NCBI GenBank assembly: GCA_037176885.1
Contig: JAWWNJ010000017.1
Coordinates: 186,001-250,000, forward strand
Length of the DNA: 64,000 nt
Direction: 5' to 3'
DNA from: Favolaschia claudopus
Taxonomy: Eukaryota > Basidiomycota > Agaricomycetes > Agaricales > Mycenaceae
Within the stretch, counting starts at the first letter, position 1. The number at the start of each line of letters is the position of its first letter. The notes beneath the pieces are model-generated. The model searched no databases, was not told the DNA's origin, and was given only the letters and a program-made list of their open reading frames with translations. The position numbers and the translations under genes were made by a program. Shown piece after piece: positions 56,152-64,000 of the stretch.

Positions 56152-57414
56152 GTAGTGTCGGTGACTTCTGCATAACTGCATGACATCGAGTCTTCCTTAA
56201 TTCCTTTCTCCACCCGAAATTTCGTACTATTATCCCGTCACCTCAATTGAAGCTTCAAGTATGGGTCCCGTCCCGCTATTCATTTGACCCGCTTGGTTTC
56301 AATTTCATAGCAAGTTAGATTGTTTATAGCAAGTTAGATTGCTGTCGTCGTCTGCAATCTCTACTTCTGCAGTAAATTCTGAACATGAGTGGTTTGACTG
56401 TTTGCCTCGATTGGGGTTTGACTTTCGCGTGTACAGACTCCGCAATATCGTGTGTGTGTCAGTAATTGATCGACTCGGAGGCCGGAATTATCAGCAGCGC
56501 GACCACTGACTCTTGTTCGATGTTGAAGTGACCTTGACACCCTGTCGTCGCGATACGTGTCGACTCTCGACGACATTGGGACAGCGGCTGAGATCGCGAT
56601 ACGAGTCAGTCACAATTTCCAATATAATTGCTTATGACTGTCTCTGCAAGTGGAGTCACGAGGGCGTGTTCCGGTTAAGTTCGGCCCGGTCTATTGAGGT
56701 CGTTTGTTATAAGCTGGGTCTGTTTGCTTTGACTGACCTCTGCCGCCAATCGACTACGCACTCAGCGCTCACACTGACAGCAGTGCGCCATCAAGATAAC
56801 AGGAGATGCTCAGAGATTTTGTGTAGGGTCACTATCAGCGAGAGTTTTTCGGCCGATTACTTTCTGGGACCCACACAACGTGCTCTAGTCTCCTTCTCAG
56901 GTTGATCCTTGGGGCTGATTCTGGCTCCTGGTTTCTTTCGATGTTTTCGGCCATCTGCATCGTCGATGAGGGTTCCACAATCTAGTCCTCGTTCGTTGTC
57001 GGTCGTTGCTGAGATTAATTCTCCCACAACACGGAGCTCGTCTTCCATTAATACTTCGCATTCTTTTGGCGCGTTGCTCACCAGTATCTGATTTTTTGTT
57101 TTTTGATTTCTTGTTTTCTCCCGACGGTTTCGACGACGGAGAGCACTACTCGGTAATGACGTATGAATTCGAGAGTGGGGCGGGTCTTGGGTTGTTCATT
57201 CATTTCTCTATGTTTTCGTTGACATCGTCATTGTCAGATGGTTTCCACCCTTCGTTGTCCCATTTGGTTCAGGTGGTTCACTGGGGTTGTGTGAGTCATG
57301 GTTGTTCCTTTTCCTTTTCCGGTATATGACTCTCATCTGCTCGTGGCAGCTTTTAAACGAAATCTTGTTCTCTTCATCCACCTCCATTTCGCTCTTCCAT
57401 CCACCATATACGCC
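56152..57414. other. Gap with possible remnant of the tandem family
   Basis: About 1.26 kb between members 2 and 3. A 19-bp tandem repeat (ATAGCAAGTTAGATTG) lies at about 56308-56345. FDVEVTLTPCRRDT, coded near 56518-56560, resembles the exon-4 block VxVxxxLCKDE/CQDG of the family, so a decayed copy may be present. No complete gene could be built. Confidence 0.4.
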
Positions 57415-58370
57415 ATGGACAACGTTGATCTCCGGCATATGTTTCAGAGCTTCGCCGCTGGTGCTGAACACTCCAATAGTGCCGACTGTCGGTTTTTCGC
57501 ATTCGATCGTCCCGACATCGACTACGTCTTGACCAGGGATAGAACTATTCCCAATACCGTGCATGGTCATATTGACTGTTTCTCGTACAAGGCGACTACT
57601 CCTCCTCCACCCCTACGTCACCGAATAGCCAATGTGGTCAAGCGGTATCCCCAGCAATACCATGCATGGTTGATCGGAGAGGTGCATTCAGTGGAAGCGG
57701 TCTTCGATCGCAGGTTGAGCAGTGTCGCTTTCCCGGTCAGTTGTATACTCGGCTTGCTGTACGCTGTGTGCCTCACCGATCCGTCGTAGGATACCATAAA
57801 CTGTTGGATCATCACCCTCAAATGCCCTTCTCACTCTGGTTCGGCGGGCAAGCGTGTGTTCAAGAGGCAGCTTCGAGCTTTGAAGAGTCTATCGTCATGT
57901 CGCTGCCATCCTCCCCCTCTTAAGGTCAGTGGTGGCAGTTGAGGGATTCTGGTTACGTTCTGGTACCGTTCGTTAATCAAATCCGCGGCTTCTATATCTA
58001 TACTTTGTTAGGATTGCGACCCTCCTGCTGATTGTACGATGTATACCTGGATCGGCCCTGTGGTTGACGATAGTGCGACTATTCAAGTGAGCGGCCGAAC
58101 TAGTTGAGAGTTGTCCAGTGTCGCTCATTCTTCTCAGGTTACTGTCGACTGTGAGAAGATGGCTCTATGGGAAGGTGACTTGTGGGCGTTTTGGCCTGGG
58201 CAACATATTCAGGTCCGAGTGACTCTTGAGTGTCAAGATGGTGTTCAGTTTAAGCGTGTAAGTGTCATTTGTTGTTGATTTACTCTTTAAGTTCATAGTC
58301 TCGCTAGAGTTACTCCGCCTGGCTTGATTCCTTTGCTATATTCGATGGAGCGTTGATAGAAGGCCTGTGA
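57415..58370 (+). CDS. Tandem orphan family, member 3
   Basis: Five phase-0 exons: 57415..57735, 57790..57924, 58012..58086, 58138..58257 and 58308..58370; total 237 aa. The start is MDNVDLRHMFQSFAAG. Family blocks are DIDYVLTRDRTI, DCFSYKATT, YPQQYHAWLIGEVHS, then NCWIITLKCPSHSG, IQVRVTLECQDG and SYSAWLDSF at the end. Exon 4 is 120 nt, the same as in member 2. It is the most diverged of the three. Splice sites were placed by matching blocks, and all junctions keep phase. Function unknown. Confidence 0.75.
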
Positions 58371-58700
58371 TGGCGCTGATCGATGCTTGGAACGATCGTT
58401 TATTCACTCTTACATATAATTTGTTTGACGATTCCCAAGCGCGGGCGGTGAAGATGCCATTTCCTGTGTGCAGGTGTGGCTTCTTCGTTTCTGGTAGTGT
58501 AATCCTAACATCAGTTTTGCTCCTTGGACCGACGCCATGACGCGTGATTCGATTGCAAGTAGTAGCTCTGATTCCAATGTACTCGTTAGTCGTCAATGTG
58601 CCTGTTTCCGGTTGTCCCGCGTTCAGACCGCTATTTCGGAACGAAGGAATAAGTACTATTGGTTAATATTTGCGTGCCATGAACGATCAGTTGCGTGTAA
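58371..58700. other. Convergent spacer
   Basis: 330 bp between the end of member 3 and the end of the minus-strand exonuclease gene; nothing further seen. Confidence 0.4.
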
Positions 58701-59590
58701 CTATTTCCAAAAGTTACTGAATTTGCCGCCTACATACCATGGGCACAGTGCCCATGACCAGAATACTATCTTGTTGTGAATGTCGGTTTCCATCCTCGCT
58801 GCTTTTCCTTTGTAACAATCGTAGGTGTACCAGTCGATGGGGATGTCGACTTTCCTCTGTTGGGCTGTCATTGCTATGGCTGCGACGAGCTGATAGTGTA
58901 ATTCCAATCCGGCTTGCGCGTCGAGTGCGGCATCTGTTTGCAGTCCCAATGAGCATGCACTACGTGCCGCTTTTGTGAGAGCTTACACAGCAGCATACTG
59001 TCCAACGGTCGTCCTTCCCTATCGTCCCTCAAACCAAGCTCCCAATCCGCCATGCGATTGTCTTTTTTGAGGTCGCGATGTAGGACATCCGCGACCATTT
59101 GCTGCAAAGACAGCGGGGATGTCGTGTCTTGGTAGTGTATTGGGAACGCTATCCGAATCATGCAGCCCAGATCTTGGCAATTCTTGACGTCGATTGAAAA
59201 ACATTCAGAGATAATTTTTCCGTCACAATGGAGACCCGTGCCAGCTTTTACGATTGTAGGGTCCTCCAGAATTCTGCGCAGCTCGGCGGGGCAACCTATG
59301 GCATCGTCAGCTAAGTCTAGGCCCGTTGTCTACTCGCACCGTCGAATCGAGTCATATCCACCACATAAGTGTTGTCGTCGGTCGTTAATTGCACGGTACA
59401 AACCTTGCCGCGCTTGTCCTTGACGGACTGCTACATCGAAGGTTAGTTCGTGTCTGTGACCTTACAAAGATTTCGGCGTACTTTGAATTCACTGTCGAAG
59501 CCGATGACTGAGTTTGAGCCAATGGAACGGAGGTGATTGTTGGCCTCGTCGACGTCGCCAATCAGGATTATAGTCTGTTGCTGTTCGTAT
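58701..59590 (-). CDS. 3'-5' exonuclease domain protein (DEDDy, WRN-like), 5' end unresolved
   Basis: Firm exons on the minus strand are 59482..about 59590, 59340..59430, 58987..59295 and 58701..58933. Exo I is VIGFDSEFK (D and E), followed after the intron by VCTVQLTTDDNTYVVDM. AGTGLHCDGK holds the Exo II Asp. Exo III is YAALDAQA, the Y..xD form, split by an intron. SLQQMVADVLHRDL separates them, as in WRN-type exonucleases. The C-terminus DIPIDWYTYDCYKGKAAR and ALCPWYVGGKFSNFW is shared with the gene at 62945. The N-terminal exon is uncertain and may start in the frame upstream of 59590. It should remove nucleotides from DNA 3' ends; cellular role unknown. Confidence 0.8.
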
Positions 59591-61093
59591 GCTTTGAGCT
59601 GGGAGACTTCAGCGACTATTTGTGTGCTGCCAGCGCTTCACGCTCACGCTTTCGGACTTCGGATTGCCCAGCTTCATTTTCGTTGCTGCGTCGTCCGGGG
59701 CGAAGCGCTGGGGTTGTGTGTTCATCGTTCTTTCGACGCTGGATGAAAGTTATGGAAGAGAGTGGTAGCGTGGTGAGAACTGCAACTGCAAAAGTTATAT
59801 GGGATTTGACCTCACTATGTCTTCTCTTGATTTGAGGTGTTCTCTTGTTTTTGCTAGGGATAAATTTAAAATGCGATTGAATGAGATCCAGCGGAGATCC
59901 AGTAGAAGCCACCTCGATTCATATCCAGTGGCCTCGGCAAAGAAGACCGCCCTGCGGTTATAGGCGTCCAATAGGAAGTCACTTCAGCGAGTCATTGTTG
60001 TTTTCGGTATATGACGATATCTGAAATGCGAGCGGTGTATCACTTGTTTTCCAGCAGAGCGAGCCAACGAGAGGATGCCAGCACGAATTGCGAGTAACTG
60101 ACCAAGAGCCATATCATATAGTGCTTTTTCTTGAGCGCACGAACTTACTCTGCGACCCTAGAATTTTTGCTTGTCTCGTGCTGTAGCGTCAATAAAGAAT
60201 GAGCATCGAAGCAGAACACGAGCGCCATAATTGAGCAGGTTGCGGTCCCGATAACCAAGATGACCTCTGCGCCTTGCAGGGTACAATTTGATTGACGACC
60301 AGAAAGACGGTTTGTAGACTTTCCGATTGGGCTTGATTCATTGAGTCCGCATTTCAACCGCATTTTGCCCAACTTGTCTTTGTTTGATAAGAGCATTGCA
60401 CGCTGTGAATAATTGTAACTTGAAAGTGGTTTTGAAGCTACGTGGCCAACATCCAGCTCCCCAGCATACTTACAGGCGGAGCTCACGATGCGTTTTCTTC
60501 TCGACAGTGTGGGTCGCAGGCTGTCGGCCGGTAAGTAATTGCCGGACGTCTCGAACTCTATTGGCACTGCTGGCACGTTTTTTCTGACATCGATTTCCTC
60601 TCAAACGCCCTACAGTTCTTCCCTGGTAGTCATTTTCCTCTATGTCGCTATTGAGGCCCAAAGTGTACACTTCTTCGAAATCTGTAGACCTTGGTGGCCT
60701 CTCTAGTTCTGTTTCGAGCTGATCCTATTGATTAATATCCTGATGTGACCAACTACCGATTTGACGGCCGTCTCGATGCGAGCTGATTTGATTGATCTGA
60801 AGGTGACGGCCATGATTGCCGGTCTCTTTCCATTTCGTGCCGGTTTACACGATACACTGCCTTTGTGGCCGTCCCAATGCCAGCTGATTCAGTTGATCTG
60901 AACATGACTGCCATGATTGCCGGCATTTCTTGCCGGTTTACACGATACTCGCTTTCACTTTCTTCACTCGACATGATTCTTTCTTGCTTTTCGTTCCTTT
61001 TTCTGGGAGGGGAAGAAAGGGGCGGCGAGAGTTCTGTGCGCTGTTTTCTGACTACCTACTGCGTTTCTTCGAACGACTCTACAGACTTTCTTG
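59591..61093. other. Intergenic region with a tandem repeat
   Basis: About 1.5 kb. Frames of about 100-150 codons exist on both strands (59616-59912 minus, 60145-60576 minus) but lack recognisable domains; the first may hold a leader exon of the exonuclease. A two-copy repeat of about 100 bp lies at 60763-60948. Confidence 0.4.
60763..60948 (+). repeat. About 100-bp tandem direct repeat (two diverged copies)
   Basis: Copy 1 is 60763-60856 and copy 2 about 60864-60948. Shared blocks are GGCCGTC, AGCTGATT, GATCTGAA, GCCATGATTGCCGG and CGGTTTACACGATAC. Copy 2 is shorter by about 9 bp near its 3' part. Confidence 0.75.
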
Positions 61094-62299
61094 TTACTTC
61101 GCGTGGCCTCTGCGTACTACCCCGCCATGCTGCATGATTACAAACTTCTGTCCGAACTTCCCTCCCGCAATGTACTGCATGTCTGCTTCGTTAAATATAC
61201 CCCCGCATTTGACCTCCTCCAAGTCCTCCAGCTGGCCGCCTTTACTCACGAATTCCTTCAACGCCGCCACGCCCGGTGGTCCGAAACATGCCATGTCGAG
61301 TCGAACGACGTCGTGCATTGCGTGCAGGACTGCAAGCGTCGCTTCCCGCGTCTCCAACTCAGAGTCATGCCGCTGAGCGACGGTTATCTTCCGGCTCCTA
61401 GCGAATATGGATGGATTGCTGGCGACTGCGTCTCGAAGGTCGCGACCTCCGTATGCGCGGATTTCCAGTGTCTCCAGTCCACCAATTTCAAGGCGTGCAA
61501 GGACCGCTGCTCCCTCCACGCTCTCATAGGAGAAACGTAGAGTATCAAGTGTGTCCGGCATTTGGACGACTCTGTCGGAGTGCCATCCGGCGATCTTGAT
61601 TTTGTCTAGCGTTAGGCGGCGTATATGCGTCAAAAGGTGGAGTATGGTTTCGAATCCGTTCCAGTGCCCGCAATCACTGTTTCGCAGAGCGAGGTCGTGG
61701 AGGGAAGGAAATACGGAGAGAGGAATGTGTCGCGGAGAAGCGGTGTCAAGGTGAAGAGTAGTTATCTGGTGGGTTTGCGGCAGATCGAACACTCTTGGTG
61801 CCGCCCCCATGTTGCTCGATGGCTGCAGTGCCAGTGCCTGTAAGCTCGGCCAGCTGTGTTGCGCCAGCAGGTTTGTAACCTGCTCGATCTCTCTTTCTCC
61901 TCCGGATTTCACGGTCACCCTCGCTACTTTCCAAGCCGAAGGCATCACCTCCGCGCCTATCATCGCCAGGAAGCGATCCATATGAACGTTTTCGACTTTC
62001 TGCAGTTTCTTGTCTTTCACGGTATCTTTCCTAGCTCTAGCGTCGATGGTCAATACTGCGTCGGTCCCTTTATAAATGTCCATGCAACGTCTTAGAAGGG
62101 CGGGCGTGGAGAAACGCTGAATCGTGATTGTGGACCACAGCGTGGAGTGCCCTTCGACCAATGTCTTCCATATCTTGCACACAAGACATAAGGTTCGCCT
62201 CAAGTCGACAAAATCCACCCAAGTCGTGTTTGGGTTCGAGGGGTCGAGGGCTTCGAGGAGGATGGCTTCGACCATTTCGGTGGGTAGCGACTGGTGCAT
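61094..62299 (-). CDS. F-box protein, single exon
   Basis: One uninterrupted frame of 401 aa starts at the ATG at 62299. The F-box is at the N-terminus: LPTEMVEAILLEALDPSNPN, then LRRTLCLVCKIWKTLVEGHS and TLW. Leucine-rich irregular repeats follow (LPQTHQITTLHLDTASP, FPSLHDLALRNSDCG, LTHIRRLTLDKIKI). It has the ordinary agaricomycete F-box layout and probably acts as an SCF adaptor. It is not a close copy of the F-box-like genes at 27-38 kb. It lies between two exonuclease paralogues. The frame is GC-rich compared with the island to its left. Confidence 0.9.
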   Translation of the reverse strand: MHQSLPTEMVEAILLEALDPSNPNTTWVDFVDLRRTLCLVCKIWKTLVEGHSTLWSTITIQRFSTPALLRRCMDIYKGTDAVLTIDARARKDTVKDKKLQKVENVHMDRFLAMIGAEVMPSAWKVARVTVKSGGEREIEQVTNLLAQHSWPSLQALALQPSSNMGAAPRVFDLPQTHQITTLHLDTASPRHIPLSVFPSLHDLALRNSDCGHWNGFETILHLLTHIRRLTLDKIKIAGWHSDRVVQMPDTLDTLRFSYESVEGAAVLARLEIGGLETLEIRAYGGRDLRDAVASNPSIFARSRKITVAQRHDSELETREATLAVLHAMHDVVRLDMACFGPPGVAALKEFVSKGGQLEDLEEVKCGGIFNEADMQYIAGGKFGQKFVIMQHGGVVRRGHAK

Positions 62300-62944
62300 T
62301 GTAGGAAAAGATGAGGAACTTGTTTATTTGTTTGGGCTTCTGAGGGCTTTATTTTGTCATCACCCAGTTCGTTAGCTGTGCTTCTATTATCGATGCAATC
62401 GACTCAATTCAAACTCACCAGATTTGACAATACTGGCTACACTTTGTCCGGTGCCCATCGCTATACTCCACTCCCTCTCTTACGCCGGGAATTCGGGCGA
62501 GTGAAGTGCGCTAAGGCAGCTTGTCACCTTGCGCCGAAATGCATCGACTTCATGGGAGATACTTGCCCTCGAAACACGATAATTGTGTGCTGACCTCTAT
62601 ACACAGACTGGAGTACAGCTTGACGCGGACCATAATTACGTGCTTATAGGATTCAAAACTGTGGCAGCAGCAGCGAGCATCAGCAGCGGCAGAGGGATGG
62701 TAGGTGCGGCGGCGCAATGCTGGATCCCGAAACCTTATTGTGCCCTGTCATTTCATTCGGTGATCGATGGAAGCTTTCGAGGAACTCATTGAATCATTTC
62801 GGGAGTTAACTGTGATTGGCTGGAGACGCGGACATTGCTGCTCGTCCGACAATTCAATCTAATTGAGCTATAACGGCCGCAGCAAATTGGTCGTCACAAT
62901 CGCAAACACGCATCCCCTCCTTAACCACTTCCACTGCTATATCC
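62300..62944. other. Divergent promoter region
   Basis: 645 bp between the divergent starts of the F-box and exonuclease genes; no other gene or repeat seen. Confidence 0.4.
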
Positions 62945-64000
62945 ATGTCGGACCGCAAGCATGGTCGCGAGCGCAAGGACCCAAATCCCCGCAAGGTAGA
63001 TTCAATGTGACCATCGTATCTAGACGCCGAATCTTCTCCCTCTAGTTGCCTTCGTATCCTCTCAATACACCGCCAGTAGTAGTCGACAGCGTCGACAAGG
63101 CAAACAACATCTTGGCGACCATCCTGCCTGGCCACTTCATAGGCTTTGATGTAGAGTGCGGGGAACGCAAGGTGTCTGCGAGGGAAATGACATGCGCCAC
63201 TTCTGAAGAACGCAGAGGAATCCAGCGGGCCGAGTTGGAGGAGGCTGGACTTGAAGGGTATGTCGTCCCATGGGACGACGCGGGGGTCAGTCTAATTCAA
63301 ATCGCAACGGCGTACGACGTTGTTGTCCTAGACATGAAAAAAATTCGAGGTGAGCAACCAAATTCGTACAGGATGCGGATCTGAAGGAGGAGCTAGCCAT
63401 CCCCGTCCAATTGAAACGAATATTGGAGGACAGCGCCATTTTTAAATGTGGAAGCGGGCTCTTGTGCGACGGTAAGTATGTGTGGGAAGACCTCCGTCTG
63501 CAACCCAGAGCATTATGCGACCTCGGCTTCATGCTCCGCATTGGGGAGCCGGAGAAGTATGCGAAGCTTTCCGGCAACGTTTCTTTGCAGGATTGCGCTG
63601 CGGAATGTTTGGGACTATACCTTGATAAGACGGAGAGGAACGAGCACGATTGGCGCCATGGCCTGCCTTCACCGACGAACGAGTCGTACGAGGATATGTT
63701 AAAGTGTAAGTGGCCACGAGTTATCGACGGACTCTAACTGAATATATAACAAACACTATGCAGACGCGGCGCTCGACGCCCGCGCGTCGTACGACCTGTA
63801 CGACCCAATATTGGCAAGATTCGTCGCAAAGGAGGGTCACCTTGGACGTGAACTGCCTTTTGACTGGTTCACATTCGATTTCATCAACGGCAGGGCTGTG
63901 CGGATGCAGCGCGACGTCGACGGGCTCGAGGTCGGTTGGACTTACACCTTGTGTCCATGGTACAAGAATGGCAAGTTCTCCGGCTATTGGGGCTATTGGG
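62945..64000 (+). CDS. 3'-5' exonuclease domain protein (DEDDy, WRN-like), 3' end outside window
   Basis: Exons 62945..62995, 63046..63349, 63397..63705 and 63764..>64000 keep frame; the gene runs past the window. The short first exon encodes MSDRKHGRERKDPNPRK. Exo I is HFIGFDVEC, with D and E of the first catalytic pair. SLIQIATAYDVVVLDM and FKCGSGLLCDGKYVWEDL follow, the latter holding the Exo II Asp. YAALDARASYDLY is the Exo III Tyr/Asp element. The C-terminus ELPFDWFTFDFINGRAV and CPWYKNGKFSGYW mirrors the minus-strand gene at 58.7 kb. Third intron 63350..63396 is 47 nt. It is probably a nuclease of DNA maintenance or degradation; which substrate is unknown. Confidence 0.86.

Noticed and set aside
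60283..60300. ACAATTTGATTG, resembling the MITE end
   Set aside because: Only 12 bases match, with no CATCAG end and no partner inverted end nearby.
63350..63371. 22-nt GT..AG segment as third intron of the right-hand exonuclease
   Set aside because: Too short and gives the wrong phase; the 47-nt intron ending at 63396 restores the conserved frame.
1..64000. CRISPR arrays, bacterial operons, rRNA genes
   Set aside because: No regularly spaced repeats or rRNA-like sequence; spliceosomal introns show the DNA is eukaryotic nuclear.

Overview
The window looks like nuclear DNA of an agaricomycete (mushroom-forming basidiomycete). Genes carry many short GT..AG introns, mostly 45-70 nt. The left third is GC-rich and holds single-copy fungal genes. 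The right two thirds hold a Helitron, F-box families and tandem gene families of the kind found in basidiomycete accessory regions. All splice models here were derived by eye from open frames, GT/AG sites and, where available, paralogue comparison.

Layout. (1) 1-18 kb, ordinary host genes: the 3' part of a conserved basidiomycete protein, a bromodomain protein, the U5 snRNP protein Dim1, a homeodomain factor with a 12-nt exon in the DNA-recognition helix, a Topors-like RING protein, and xylulokinase with a large low-complexity insertion. (2) 18.5-26.5 kb: a nearly intact Helitron Rep-helicase gene, split by a 341-bp MITE with a TA target duplication; removing the MITE and one TA restores a single 2,523-codon frame. 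(3) 26.5-39 kb: four F-box/LRR-like genes, all on the minus strand, and an eight-exon gene of unknown function (30,330-32,018) that ends just before a short hairpin. A second copy of the MITE family lies at 39.4 kb.

(4) 40.3-58.4 kb: a compact run of about thirteen intron-bearing genes, all on the plus strand. They are a MYND finger, a KOW-motif protein, two RING paralogues, two orphan proteins, a ribonucleotide reductase small-subunit homologue that lacks one predicted metal ligand, two nucleotidyltransferase-like paralogues, another orphan, and three tandem paralogues of a family I do not recognise. Gaps between neighbours are often only 70-250 bp. I regard this block as the best candidate for an undescribed system or for cargo of a large mobile element. 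(5) 58.7-64 kb: two 3'-5' exonuclease paralogues in opposite orientation flanking another F-box gene; the right-hand one runs off the window.

The host genes on the left have no evident joint function. In the island, the mix of nucleotide metabolism (RNR2-like), a possible nucleotidyltransferase, ubiquitin-type RING proteins and a transcription-type KOW protein resembles a large selfish or virus-derived element more than a metabolic cluster. That is inference. No integrase, capsid or terminal repeats bounding the block were found.
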